In this document: piece by piece, positions 23,396 through 42,370 of the stretch | How the letters are laid out: every line of letters starts with the position of its first letter | Numbering within the stretch: position 1 is the first letter of the stretch | From: Dirofilaria immitis | Taxonomy: Eukaryota; Nematoda; Chromadorea; Rhabditida; Onchocercidae | Direction of reading: 5' to 3' | Assembly: GCA_024305405.1 (NCBI GenBank) | Contig: JAKNDB010000079.1 | Coordinates: 2,346,501-2,410,500, forward strand | DNA length: 64,000 nucleotides | Translations under genes and position numbers: made by a program | Notes under the pieces: generated by a model | The model's database searches: none | Told to the model about the DNA's origin: nothing | Seen by the model: the letters and a program-made list of their open reading frames with translations, nothing else

Positions 23396-24802
23396 AAAAA
23401 GGAGGGAAATATTCGCGCAACAAATTGCATCAAAATTATTGTCGATGGCGGCGGCATTGGCAACAAAAACGACCCTATTGATAATAACTAAATGAAAAGT
23501 GCTTTTCCTTCTCATCTCATTCACATTGAGACGACAAAAAAGATACCGCTTTTTTTTCATTCAATTCAAGTCTTTCAATAAATTTATGTATTCTTTTTCA
23601 AATATACACACAAAAGCTTTCGAAACAAAACCATCAATCGATTTCTTTTGAAGTCATTAAAATTGATCAACTAATGCATCTATGGCAGGCATTATGGGAA
23701 TGATATCGAAATGAGCAACTACGTCATTTGCGCATAGTCCGTATAATAATACATAAATGCTATTGCATTTAGGACTAATTTAAACTGAAAATGATGAATG
23801 AATGAATTAAATTTTAATGAAATACATCATCATTTCATTTATGATCTCTTATTAGTAAACATTTCGAAATATTCCGTTAAGATTATTTATCCTTTTTTTA
23901 AAATTAAAAATAAGAGGAAAAAAGGAAATAGAATTAAAAAAATAATATATTTCATAGAAAATAAATAAAATGCATAACCATCCAACAATTTCGTATTTTT
24001 TTCTTTTTCTAAAAAGAAAAAATTATAGGAAAGAACTGAAATGAAAAAAATATAAAAATTATTTAATTCAATAATTTCTTCTTATATTAAAATGTTTTAT
24101 AACAAAGAAATAATCTAAAATTGTTTACATAAAAGTTATTTGAAGTTAATAACTTTTCGAATTTTATTATATTTTTATCCATTGATATTATTCTCGATTT
24201 CTTAGATATTTATTGCATTTATGCAGATTAAAAATTTATTGATATTTAGTATATTTATAATAAAAAATGATTTTTATTATTTCAATTTTTATTACATTAT
24301 TAAAATTAATTAATAAGAATTTATTGCGAATATAATTTGCTTTTTTATTATTTTTGATAAATTTATTTATTAGTTAAGAGACTGATAATACATATGCTGC
24401 GATGATCTACAAATTGATTTAATACTCTCGAAAAAATAATTTAATAGCTATAGAGTGATAAAAAAGAAAAATTTGTGAAAGTTTATAATTTTATCTAAGA
24501 AATAAAAAAAACCAAATATCGACAGGTATTATTATTGCAAATGGAATATTATATAGGTATCCTTGAAAAATTCATTCATATAGATTTGTCATATTGATAC
24601 CTCCAACAGCGAAGGGAATAGGAAAGAAAAATTGCAACCAGTACGCGAGTATATCGAAATAATTGATAAGTTGATACATTTGATTTCATCAATAGATCAA
24701 AAAATCAAATGGACAACTTATCATCCAATTAATTTATTGTCCATTTCAGTTTAAAAAAATTTGAATAAATAATAATGAAATGATCTAAAATTTATTATCA
24801 CA

Positions 24803-25016
24803 GGGGTTATCCAATACCTTTCGATAATGGTTACAGCACGCTGATTCCTCCAATATAGCACGCGTGCAGCCCTGAACATCTAAGGGCATCACAGATCTGT
24901 TATTGCTCAACTTCTTGCAGCTAAACATCGCTTATCCCTCTAAGAAGTTGTCTGGACAAAATTATCCAGTAACTAGGCTAGAATTTCTCTCGTTATCAGA
25001 ATAAACCTTCAAATAT
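24803..25016 (-). pseudogene. Diverged 18S rRNA fragment (3' domain), antisense
   Basis: The minus strand reads as the 3' domain of nuclear small-subunit rRNA. In order it has GATAACGAGAG, CTTCTTAGAGGGATAAGC, TTGAGCAATAACAGATCTGT, GATGCCCTTAGATGTTCAGG, GCTGCACGCGTGCTA, GAGGAATCAGCGTGCTGTAA and AAAGGTATTGGATAACCC. These are the universally conserved blocks around helices 40-44 of eukaryotic 18S. Compared from memory, it differs from functional 18S at perhaps 10-20% of sites and it is truncated at both ends. It is a dead fragment, not a working rRNA gene. No other rDNA (ITS, 28S) flanks it. Confidence 0.88.
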
Positions 25017-27347
25017 TTCTATAAATTAGCTAATTTATCAAATAATTTAAAAATAATAATAAATCTTTCCGAAATATTTTATAAAAATTACAACACTTTC
25101 TCTTTTTTTCACACTTGAAATAGATCAAAGTACGAGAAATATGATCGATGATAACTTTAGATGATCAATGATAACAATAGATGATCGATGATTTTCTTTC
25201 CGCCTTTTTCTTAAATATTTAAAAAAATATCTTACGATACAAACAAACATTATATTGTTGCTTCAATTAATATAAAATTTGAAATAATTTTAGAAGAACA
25301 AAGATTAACATTTAAAATTGTTTATACTCAAACATTTGAACTATAAATGAGACACATCACATAGCAAATTAAACAGTTAGAATTAAATTTTGATTTTATA
25401 AAAGTTTAAAAGCATATCAGTTCCAGATATTGATATCGATAGAATCATCAATGTTGAAGGTTAGCTTAATTGTTATTGGTTGTATTATCGTCATCATCAA
25501 CAATCAATATAGTTTTAAAGATTAGTCTCAAAATAAAAAAGAAAGATGAGAAACCCAAGTTTTGTATTATTATCAAAATATCAGTTGCAAATATTAAATG
25601 AAATACTTAAATTTATTTATATCCAATGTAGTCGTAAAAAATTCTCAATGTCAAAGGTCATTCCTTCACTACCTATTGATGCATGCAATACCTCGGTTAG
25701 GAACAACATACAATATTATAGCAGAAGTTATTGCAAAACATTCATGTTTTTATTTCGATTAGCTTCAGTATTTACCATTCATATGGATCAAATAAGTATA
25801 TATCTTATATATATATCAATATATTCGTAAAAAGGAAGATGATAGTTGAACTAGGAGACTTAGCTTGGAAAAATATGAGCCAAGATTTCCTTTCTCTAAA
25901 AAATCTGAGAAAATTCCAGTTCTTTCTTTATTTCAACAGAATTTAAAAAAAGGAGATATTATATTTATAAAGAAAAATCATTCGCAAATATTTCTGCTAT
26001 GAGGCAAGAGATTTCATAGCGATCCGTCATGTAGCATAATACAAATTTTGGTTTGGTGTGACGATTTTGCAGGAGTGATTTATTGAAATTATCTTTTCAT
26101 TTTCGCTGAATGGTTGGTTAGCTTGGTCTCGGACGAGTGCCACCTGTTTCCATATTTGTCTTTCTGCAACTTTGACCCTTCATGTTGCAACAAAAATGAA
26201 TGTTTTCATTCTTTTATTAAATTTATAAAGGCGTAAATTTTACCTCAAATTATTTTCAATTTTCACTTCAAAATAGGAAAGGAAAAATTGAATCATTGGA
26301 TTTCAAAATTGATTGTTTTAAATTCTGTTTTAAATCTAAATTAGCGAGTTGAGAATCATATCTTAATTTGTTATGCTATATTCTTTTTATATGCTACAAG
26401 ATACGATATCATTATTACTTAACATCAATAACTTTTACTTGAAATGCCTTTTCTAGGGATAAGAAACAAAGACTGCATGAATAAGTTTATCAATTACTTA
26501 TTAACGACTGCCAATAATCTCATCCACAAGTAAATCAAATAGAATTCTGCGGGTAGTTCATGGATTTACATTAGTGCTTTATACTTGCTGACCATCACTC
26601 GGAATACACTCATTAATTGGACAAATGATCTGTTTTAAAAATAAGAATTTTTTACAGATTAACATATAGTCTGCAAATTGTTTATTTCGCTAAAAACGTA
26701 GGTGAATATTATGATCGGGTAGGAATTATGGTAACTTTTACTACAGAAGTAATAAAGAGATAATTTCTTGTTGATTCGAAACATACGTTGCAAAGAATCC
26801 AATCGAGGACGAAATAAATGAAAACCCTAAGCTTAATTAATTAAGGCTATTCGTTTTTCCTTTTGTCTCATTGAAGATCGCTTAAAAATAATATTATTGC
26901 TGTGCTTTAAGATAAAGCTAATTCAAAAATTAATAAAAATTATTTATTTTGAAAGTTATTTATTTTATTTATTTTGAAAAATTATTTATTTTGAAAAAAT
27001 TATTTTGAAGAGAATTTCTTTTAGTAAATCAAAAATTGAATAGTTCCATTCCACTTTATTTCCTTTTCTATTTCCTCAATTACCTATAATTAGTCTATTT
27101 TAACTTAAAAATGAAAAATGAATTTATTTTTACAGACCAATTTTGGAGATTTTTCATGGTAATGGATTAGTTTTGTTATTCTCACAAGCAGATGTCGAAG
27201 TCAATTTATTTTAGAATTTTGAAATTTTTGATTAGGAATATTTCACGTAAAACATAATTGTTTCTTTTCATTCATCATTTGCGAGTTAAATAAATCTTGA
27301 GCTGTTCCTTTTTTCTTCTTTCTTAATTTCATATTGATACATTTTAG

Positions 27348-32966
<5,619 letters not shown>

Positions 32967-34366
32967 TCTCTTGTTTAATTGAAGCGGATCCTTTCTACAT
33001 GTTTCTAATAGTCCAGGAATTCTGCTACTTGAGATGAATGTATCGTAGATAAATTTTCAGAAATTTTAAGAGTGAATTTCAATAATCTCACACAAATCAT
33101 GGTATGACTTGATGGTGGTGAGATTTGCAGATCATTATGCGCTTGTGAACTTACAATTACTATTCTGTTTTTAATTTATATATGAAAAATAATTTTTTTT
33201 CAAATTACTTCACATTTCGAGTTACTATAGATGCTAAATTTCGATCTCAAATATTCGCTTCGATTATTCCAATTATACGTTGCAGAATTTCTTAGCTTAA
33301 TATTTATTAATAGAATTTGGATTTCCATACCCATATTCTTGTACAATCGATATATACAGTAACCGCTTACAGGATGACTCACCTTTCATTGTAGGTTTGG
33401 TGCTGTCAAAATGCTGAAACTCACAAAAGAATAATTTAAATAACCATCCTCTAAATTCATTTGCTGTTATTAAGAATGTGGTGGCTGACTCTTTCCAGCC
33501 ACATTCAATTCTTCGTTGTTTATTACATACATTATGGTATCATAGATTTGTTACATGTTTCTGATCCATATATTCCTGCAAGCAAAAATCCTCCAATCTT
33601 CTGAATTTGTGAAGAGAACTTTCCCTTCCATAAACTTCCGACCATATGTCACTTAAGACTCATAAAAGAATATCAAAACCGCTGATATTTTATAAAAATC
33701 TCTAGGAAACAACCGAAGAATTTCCAGTTAGCAGTCAGCTGCGTTCTTTCTGCAAGATGTTTGCTTACACCTCGTCCTCAGTGCATCTGGGATCGTCACT
33801 ACTATATATGCCAAATACTTTATTCAAAAATGACTGATTTGATATAGAACAAAGTCGTAAAAAGAAATTGCATTTAATTCCAGTTTCTTTTCTTTGAGAA
33901 CATTCAATAACACGAAACCAAAAATTTGAATTGTTCATAGGATGCAAGCATAAAACAAAATGTATACAAAAACAATATTATCTGCATAATGCATTAAATA
34001 AATGAAAGCTATAGAGATGAGATATCTCAATTTATTGAGAACTAAGAATTATCCATTTCATTCCTTAATACTCAGAAAATTCAGACTTCTCGGACGTTGA
34101 CTAAATTTCTCGAGAATCCGATTCTTTGATACCACGTAGAATGAATTAATTGAAAAAGCCATGGAATACTAATTAGCTCAATATGCATATAAGTAATTAT
34201 AAGTAGATAAAGCAATGTGGAGCGACAGTTCAATTAAGTCAACTTATACATATGTTCACTGCTGAAAACGGTAGGGATGAAGGATAGAAGCACATTAAAA
34301 TAAAAACCATGGAAAAGTAATCTATTTATTGCACAGAACGATAATATCGAAAGCAATAAATTGTCA
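32967..34366. other. Convergent intergenic region, AARS and TLF 3' ends
   Basis: About 1.4 kb between two convergent genes. It should contain both 3'UTRs. No exon, RNA gene or repeat stands out. Confidence 0.55.
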
Positions 34367-37158
34367 TTAGACAACGTCTTCAAACTCATCTTCTTCTTCA
34401 TCATCTTCATCACTGAAGTAAACTCTATTCCCAAAAACTCCGGAGGAACTTGGCAACCGCTGCAATCCGTGTAAACTAGGCTGAAACAATCATAAATATG
34501 AATGACAGCGTGTACTAATTAATGCAAATGGATGCAACTATTCGAAGTAATCTGGCAGAACTATCTTCTACTGATATATCTGAAACATACACTTCATCCC
34601 AAAATTTACAGCACCGTGAAGCTTCCAACTGTGGTAATGACAACGAGAAACACAGCAACTGGAATTATGTTCTAACTACCCCATTTAAATATGTTTTTCT
34701 CGGGATTTTTTCTAATTATATACAGTGATACCTGCGTAACATGAGGTCTTTTGTTGGCATTATTGGACACTACATGTTTCCGCTTACGTGAAGACTTCGT
34801 AATGGTAGGATTACGCAAGCGTAAAGCACATCGAAATTCTTTGATAATTGGATAAATTATTTCAATTGCTTTCATCACATCACTTTCAGATGCAGCTAGA
34901 AACAAACAGAAATATCAGATAAATTAAAATCTCATTTTTCAGTTATTCCTAAATTTTCATAAACTTTCATTGAATTCGATGGTTGAAAACTTGCCGCCAG
35001 TAACAGTAATGCTGCCTGTTGTATGAATTCGGAGTGTGGCTCGAGGATTTGTAGAACGCCATATTAAGCCAACTGATAATTCCGGTTCATATTGAGCGCA
35101 TTCAGGATATTTTTGTGCTAGCTAAAAATTCTACTACTTCAACAGAGAAACTTTTTCATATAAAGATTTGCATGTGAAAAAAAAATAAAAAACTTACTTC
35201 TTCAATCTTTATACCAAAAGGCATTTTACAAGTTGCGAGTACATTACAGACACGATAATTCCGAATCCGAACAACATCCATCATCTTGCCCATGCTTTTT
35301 TGGACCATACGCGCAACACCTCTAGCAGCACGCTTACATTCACTTTCACTAAAACATTTACACAATTTTAGTTTCCAGTATATTTAGAGGCGCAAACAAA
35401 GTTTTATTTTAAACTGAATTAATTTACGAAATAAAACAAGTCTTAAATATCAAACATACCTGCGACATCCGACAATATAAATTTTTCCGGAGCTGTATAT
35501 TTTGACATAACATGAAGGGTTTCTCTTCTGCTTCAGCAAAACCTAAAATTATGCAATTATAAAATTAAATACCAGGAATCAATGCTAAGAAATTAAAATA
35601 TTTGAAACGCGATGTTTTCATGCAAAATTCAGATTGATATTTAATGAAAAGCAAAATGACTCTTGAAGCATAGTAAATTTTCAAATATGATAATCTAACT
35701 GATAATACTCTGACACAAGATTTCACAGAAATTATAAACCAGAAAGATGAACTGCCACGCACACACAAAAAACAACTAATTTTAAATCTGAACTCCACCA
35801 ACAGAACATTACTGAGCAATAAACAAATGATATAATAAAATACAAAAATTTACGTCAACATCACTTGGAAATGCCGAAAAACACAATTCGAAGTACTTAC
35901 TCCGCGACCTCGATCGAATGCAACATTGCCCGAACTTAAAGCTACGCGATGCAAATCAATATGCAGTGGAAGTGTATAATTACAAACAACGTTTCGAATC
36001 TAAAATTATACAAGGTGCTGCTTAAAAGACAAGCATTAATCTCATCATTTTCAAATGAACAAAAAATTACCTGGATATCAATTTCCTCATCTTCATCTGA
36101 ATCATCTCGATCAGCAATCTCGGAGCTTGTCGAAGGTGGAGCTTCTTCCGCTTGCTCTTCATATCCCATCTTTTTTCCGGACTGCAATATATCGTATATC
36201 AACCAAGATTTTAAGAAATGCAATGTTGATAAAATATGAAAATCCCTATTTAAAAGACAAAAAAGAAACAAAATTTACAGCATCTACAATCGATTCCACG
36301 TGCTCTTCATCGTCATGTACAGGAACATTGAGATGAAATGAATCAATCTGGGACTGAGAAATCTCCGATACAATCGAAATTTGCAAACCAGAAGTTTCCG
36401 AAAGACTACTTCTAATCGAATTTGAGTGTTGTGAATTGAATCCTTCCAAAAATTGTTCTTCGTCGTGTTGGAATGCCAGATTCCACTCTAAAAATTTTTA
36501 TATCACGATAAAAATTATATTAAATTTTATAACTGCTGAAACAACAGTACTATTTCAATAATACTGAGCTGACCACTTTTTCAAGGATACCCTATTCAGC
36601 TTTGGATGCAACATAAAACAAGATTGATCTTTTATAAATCATGGAAAACATTATTGATTAGTTCCGTATTACGAAATTCAAAGAGTACGAGTATGGAAAC
36701 TACTTTACAAAAATTATAAAATTGACCATCACTTCGGTTTGTGATGAGACAGATTCAGTATGCAATGTTGTCTCCAGTGCCACATAGGTATTGTTTGCAG
36801 TCTAAATCAATCACGGTTATGAAAGTAGAGAGAATGAAAATAAGTAACTAATTCATTAACTCCTTAGTTCACTACTGAAACTCAAAATAAGAATTTCTCG
36901 ACATATTCTGGTAATTAACGAGAAATGAAGGCCATTACTCATAAAAAAATTAAGATAACAGTCCTGACAACAACGACTCCATTAACAAATTGTAGCTTAA
37001 AATCAAACAATGAAATTTTAAAATTTCCATTAGAAATTGGCAATCTGTAATTGCTAGAAAAAAAACTCGGTGATAACCTTGGCAGTTACATTGGTAGTGA
37101 CCGAAGTACCATTAAGAGCATAACTCCCATGATCATTCTGACACGCAGATATGCTCAT
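34367..37158 (-). CDS. tlf-1: TBP-like factor (TLF/TRF2/TBPL1)
   Basis: Nuclear TBP paralog that supports transcription from TATA-less promoters. Exons in transcript order: 37158-37078, 36801-36727, 36485-36279, 36181-36071, 35999-35901, 35542-35460, 35348-35198, 35121-34995, 34895-34732, 34480-34367. All phases agree, giving 403 aa. The N-terminal ~165 residues are Ser/Thr-rich then acidic. The saddle-shaped core follows: IRNVVCNYTLPLHIDLHRVA, YVKIYSSGKIYIVGCRSESE, CKRAARGVARMVQK (repeat 1); VVRIRNYRVCNVLATCKMPF, ECAQYEPELSVGLIWRSTNP, ASESDVMKAIEIIYPIIKEF (repeat 2). The C-terminus is basic (SSRKRKH) then acidic (YFSDEDDEEEDEFEDVV). Lysine- and phenylalanine-type TBP contacts are replaced as expected for TLF rather than TBP. 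One intron has a GC donor at 34994-34993. Exon 3 uses the second AG of a TTTTTAGAG acceptor. Confidence 0.94.
34896..34994 (-). other. GC-AG intron in TLF
   Basis: The donor reads GGCG|GCAAGT and the acceptor TTCTAG|CTGC. The exons on both sides are conserved TBP-repeat sequence and only this boundary keeps the frame (VTGAASESDV). The extended match to U1 (G|GCAAGT) is typical of real GC-AG introns. Confidence 0.88.
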
Positions 37159-39488
37159 CTTTCCTTTTCAACAATCATTAAAATCGCATTTGTTGAACTG
37201 CAAACGATTAAACCCTGAACAACCAACGATCAAAGTTCATCATCACCTACAATTAATTCATGTTATGGAATCTTATATGCAAACCAGAAAGTTAATCAAT
37301 TCATGTTATGGAACCTTATATGTAAACCACAGTTAATCATTTCTAAGAAATGACACAACAAATTATATAGGCTCTGACATCGACTGGAACGATATAAATT
37401 GGAAGAAATCCCCACCTAATATAAAATCTTAAGTATTTTAAAAGTAAAATTTAAAATAAAAAATAAAGAAATGAATATGCGGTACAACTGCTCACGAATT
37501 ATCTGTTTCAAATTTGCAAGAACTGTTTGGCAAATTTTCTGTGTTTTTCTTTCAGAGAACCGTTTTTCTTCATAGAACTTATTAAGCTATAGATGACAAG
37601 TAGCTAAAATTAATCTATGCTCTGATCACAACAACTTCCGGAAGGGAAAATTCAGGAGGTATCGCCAAAAGACTAACAACAAAGTTGCCTTATCAGACCG
37701 TCTATAAGTGCATAGCTCACCTTTCCATCTGGAAGCAATTATCTTCTTCAATAGTAATTAGCATTTTATAGCTAATTGAACGAAAATTATTAGCTATTCT
37801 CCCCGAGAAGACTATTTGCATGTAATACATACATTCGTCAAGAGCGCTTATACTATGATATTCTCTCTTGACAAATGTTGCTAGTTACTTCCATGTCGAA
37901 AAGAACTTTTTCCCAGGTTTCGCACACGACAGTCATCTAAGCCATACCAAAACCTTCACCTCCCGCACACCTGTATGTAGAACCCTCCTCCCATATTACA
38001 GTAATCCATGGAACATAATTCAAGTTTTCCATCTGAGACTACGCTTTTTATTAGTATTTAAATTGAATATAACACATCTATAACTGAATTGCGCTTTTTG
38101 ACCTATGAATGAAATGATGAGAAAGAGAAGAATAAAGGAAGATTGAACATGGACTATACGGACAGTTATCTTCATTTGTCTCATCTATCCTTCTATCTTG
38201 TCTATATCAAGTGGTTCCAGAAAACCGCAAATATGTGATGCTAAAATAATGTAAAATTCGCAACATTCCGAAGATCTCACTTGACGCATCATTAACTTCC
38301 AAGCACTCATTCAGTCTGCTATTCTCCTTTTCCATGCATATCGTTTGTAGCATCCATCTTCTCAAACTTGATATTGATTGAGGTAATAGTGCTACGATGT
38401 TATTTGAATCAGTCCGTTCTCTTCCATTAATCGAACAAAGATAATACCGGCTAAAGATTCTATCTTTGCTCACATGACGTAAAATGGAGTTGATGATGCG
38501 TTATACTTCTGTATGTACTTCCATATATTATATACGAATCACGTGAGATTAATTTAAACTGAATAAAATAACTTATGAAACGTCTGACGCACTATCATTT
38601 CATATACACTTTACAGTATATAAGATATTCGAGCCACTCTAAGAATTTACTAAGTTCACAACAATTGGAAACTGCACAAATGCTACAAATCCCACTTCAC
38701 ATAAAAGGCAAAACTTCAAATCCACATAGTGACCATATTTTTCACAGTGACCAATTATGGTAGCAACAGTGTCATTTAAATTACGGTCAGCATGGGAACG
38801 CTATGAAAATTACGGTCTATCATATAGCGTTCAGCAAAAATGAGAAATGTTCAATACACCTCTTGCAAGTTTGTAGCAGAGACACGTGACTTTGCGAAGA
38901 CAATTGATAGAAAATCTCACAGATTTCTATTATACCTGCGATAAATAAATGACTTGTGTTTTACTGTTGCACCAAATCATGACAATAGATATGGCTCTTT
39001 GCTTGTAGATTAGATGAATGAAGTTTAAAATTGATTTCCTTTTGTTCTCTCCATTTTCAATTCTTTATTTTTCTTTCATCATATTATAACAGTATTTTCT
39101 GGTTTTTCTTTCTTTTCACTCTTTCTAATTGATAAAATTATTTAAAATTTGATGTATTCCCTTTAGTATTACTTAAATGCAAATTGACCGTGTCCAGTAC
39201 GTTGCACAAATTATCTCTTTCTTTATAGTCTCTTAAATACAATAACAATAATCTTTATGGAAAATGATCTATATAAAATATTCGGGAAAAGGGCACAAGA
39301 AATTTTTTCCTTATTTCTTTTACTCTTTATTTTGCATAAATTTGTGCTCCTTGTGATGTTCTTTGTCTTCGTTAATCTCCGTTAATTTTGAGGAAACAAT
39401 AATATATCATTGCTCATGTATTTTCAAAATTAATAAAATTGATTTTAAGAAACAGACGGAATAAAATTTCCGAAATCAAAGATTAGAA
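37159..39488. other. Divergent intergenic region, TLF and CRIPT
   Basis: About 2.3 kb between head-to-head genes, so it should carry both promoters. It holds a two-copy ~40-nt direct repeat (37256-37337). A minus-strand open frame of 88 codons (38473-38207) ending near a GTGAGA donor is a weak exon candidate. Nothing else can be supported. Confidence 0.5.
37256..37337. repeat. Two-copy ~40-nt direct repeat
   Basis: Copies start at 37256 and 37299. Both read ATTCATGTTATGGAA, then CTTATATG, then AAACCA, then AGTTAAT, with two substitutions and a short indel. It lies about 100 nt upstream of the TLF start. Confidence 0.85.
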
Positions 39489-40258
39489 ATGGTGTGCGAT
39501 TCGTGTAAGTCATTTTTTTTAATTTCATGGAAAATTTCTGGTCTCTATTTTTAAATTGTTTCTTCAGAGTTAACACTTTTTTAGAAAGTTTTTTTATCTC
39601 TTTGCATTTTATTTTTTAAAACTTTTTTGTTTTTTTTCTAAATTTCTTTTTAAACTAATGACTTTTATTTGAGCATATTTGATAAATTAAAAGTTTTTAT
39701 TTTCTGTTCAAATTTTAAATTTCACTTTTAGTTACCGTTTGCTCTTTTGCAGGTGTAAAGAAACTTGGCAAGATAGCAACCATTGATCCGTACCGAACGA
39801 AATCACGCAATGAAAGTGTTGGACCGATAAAAAAGGTTGCGACGAAAATAAACTTCTTTCAACTAGGAAAGACAGGTAATTTTTGACGAATTTCTTGAAA
39901 TTATCTATCTCGTTACTCGGTAGATCGTTAGTCATGCATAAAAATAAATCGCTAACGTTACTAGTTTTGGCATTTTGAATTCCTAGTCAAATTTGCCGAC
40001 GTTTTTCATTTAAAATAGGTATGAATATACGATTAGCGCAATTCATTAAAAAATTTGGGATTGCATCAGTTAAATATTGCTATGGAAAAATTTTTTTATT
40101 TGAATTGTAGGTTTCAACCGTACAGTCAGGAATTCAGGAAATGTCGAATTTGCAAGACAGTTGTTCATCAGGTTGGTTCACATTATTGTCAGCAATGCGC
40201 ATATCAAAAAGCTATCTGTGCAATGTGTGGTAAAAGATGGCCGACACCAAGAAATTGA
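39489..40258 (+). CDS. CRIPT: CRIPT, cysteine-rich zinc-ribbon protein
   Basis: Small zinc-ribbon protein first described as a PSD-95 partner and also linked to spliceosome function. Exons: 39489-39504, 39753-39875, 40111-40258, about 95 aa (human 101). The N-terminus MVCDSCVKKLGKIATID has the first CxxC. The C-terminal half, FQPYSQEFRKCRICKTVVHQ then GSHYCQQCAYQKAICAMCGK, carries the three further CxxC pairs. One base is missing in A4 at 39845-39848: correcting it turns the exon 2 end into NKLLSTRKD, which fits the family, and restores the phase with exon 3. The product ends GKRWPTPRN. It therefore lacks the QTSV-type PDZ-binding tail known from vertebrate CRIPT. An AATAAA at 40495-40500 is a plausible poly(A) signal. 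Confidence 0.92.
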
Positions 40259-41082
40259 AAATGTCTTCCGTGTAACCATTATTCTCTTATGTTATTAAGT
40301 AAATATTTCATGAAAGCCATTATATAGAAATTTCTCCATGAAAATTGGTTGCTTCAGAGTTCATGACTGATTGAAATTGTTTGGAAGGCTTTCTTAGATC
40401 TTAATCAGGAAAAAGCAAATTAATATTCAATGCAGGAGCAGAATGTATTCTATTGTCGGTGTTTTATTATTTTTTTTTATTTCTCTTTGCTCATAATAAA
40501 CATGCAGGGTTCAAACTTTATTTAAGAATTTCAAAGACTAAAATTTTAATTTTACTTGTTTTTTTAATGCTACTTTTTATTGCATATAAGGCTATGGAGA
40601 GAGAAGAAAAGAAGATATGAGAGACTGAAAATATGGAATTAGTTGTTATCTTCATTGATGATAATTTTAAACATTTCACACAGGTTCATTTTCATAGATA
40701 TATCTTATAGTCTTGAAACTGTTGAGATTATTTTGCAGTTTTACCATCCTTCTAATTTTGCTCGATGTATGAAATTAATGTCTTTTTCTACATATACTAT
40801 ACACATATACATGCTGTAATTGACCATTTTTGTGCTGTACATAATTATTTTATTAAATTACGAATTATATATCTTTCAACAAGAAAGTTTTCAGTCTATT
40901 CATTTGCAATGCTAAAGATCTTTGTTACAGTGCAATATGCATATCTGTTAAAAAGTTTGTAGATGACAATAATAGATGTTTTACAGTAATAGATGCAAAT
41001 TCATAAATATTTAATATGTAAGCTTGAATAAAACAGCCAACATAAAATTGTTAGGTTAGGCCGAAGATTTGGAAATTTTATC

Positions 41083-41229
41083 TTATCTTTAAATATAAAA
41101 ATAATTCCTATTATTCGATAATTTAGATACATACCAGTTTTCTTTATTCATATTTTTATCTTATCGTTAGATTTAAAAATAATCTCTATCATTCGATAAT
41201 TTAGATAAGTATCAGTTTCTTTATTTATG
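41083..41229. repeat. Diverged ~70-nt tandem duplication
   Basis: Two adjacent copies (about 41083-41158 and 41161-41229) share TTATC-TTA-AT, AAAAATAAT, TATTCGATAATTTAGATA-like and CAGTTT-CTTTATT blocks, with about 15% differences. Confidence 0.8.
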
Positions 41230-42370
41230 TTTAGTGAAATTACATTACGGAATGTTACGTGTAGTTGAATGGTAATATTTTTATCATTAAAAGGATCTTA
41301 TGATATTGTTGGATGGATTCAACAAAACTTTTTCCTGAACTGTTTCAGTAAAATAGATAATAAATGACATTTGATTTTATATTTAATTTATAATATTACT
41401 ATGATTTTCATTCATTAAATGGATGGATGAATATATACATATGGAAATAATTAAAAATACTATGTCTGAATAAAACGATTTATGATAATAGGTCCGAATA
41501 AACGTCGAACAAAAAGTTTTTAGATCGAAGTGATCTTTCAAATGAATTATATTGAAATGAATTGGAAGATCCATATTTGCATTACGTCTATTTAGGTTAT
41601 TATTACGAATACATGAAGCAGTTTGTCGAATTCATTCATTTAAATTTTGTTCCTATTTTTATGGAATCTATTGGTAATGAAGTGATCCGATAGGATTCGG
41701 TGATAAGAAGAAGTATTGTGACTTTAGGTGATAAGAAAATGATGCCATCTGATGAATTTATGATAGAATTTTGAATCAGGTCATTGCATTTCTCTCCATT
41801 TCACTTATTCTATCTCATCAGTGAATTTCTTCTAGTAATCATCCAATATTTTGCTTCTTTAATATCTTTTTTATGATGCAATAAAGGATGATCGCTTGAT
41901 TATTTATGCAGGATTTTCATTTTCCCGCGAACTCTTTAAATGAATTTAAAATGAAAGCAGCAGAAGAGATGTGATGATTCTTTATGAAGATACGCGTAAA
42001 TAAAATATTTTGTTACTTCTCTACAGATATCTTAATCATCCTTGTTTCAAATATCAATAAATATTTAATATTCTAATTTTGCAATATTATATTTTGAAAT
42101 GGTAAGATCAATCAAGAAGGTCAAAAGATCGTATTTTTATCATTAAAATATGTCAATGTTATCTGCCATCCGTTTATTTCAAACTTTTGATGGGAAAAAA
42201 GAAAAGTTGATAGAATGATTGATTGATTATTTAGGAAGGATTTCCTTTTCCTGCGATTGCTCTCATTTTGATTTTTTTTTTGAAATTGATCTTATGATTG
42301 AACTTTATGATTGAATTAGAATTAATGAAAATATAAGAGGAAATATTAGTTGCTATACTAATCTATTTTC

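Larger units (their letters stand above)
19835..27347. other. Gene-poor region between SHB-like gene and AARS
   Basis: About 7.5 kb without a supported gene. It contains an 18S rRNA fragment (about 24803-25016, minus strand), microsatellites (21040-21075, 22670-22717, 23290-23395), a three-copy 22-nt array (21777-21842) and a near-perfect hairpin palindrome (21322-21351). Open frames here (for example 25546-25830 + and 22014-22217 -) look like chance frames in AT-rich DNA. Distal 5' exons of the SHB-like gene could be hidden here. Confidence 0.55.

Noticed and set aside
23275..23560. Two overlapping minus-strand frames rich in Phe, Ser, His
   Set aside because: They come from the (ATGAA)n microsatellite.
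25546..25946. Overlapping open frames of 94 and 71 codons
   Set aside because: Composition typical of chance frames in AT-rich DNA, no splice-consistent neighbours and no recognisable domain.
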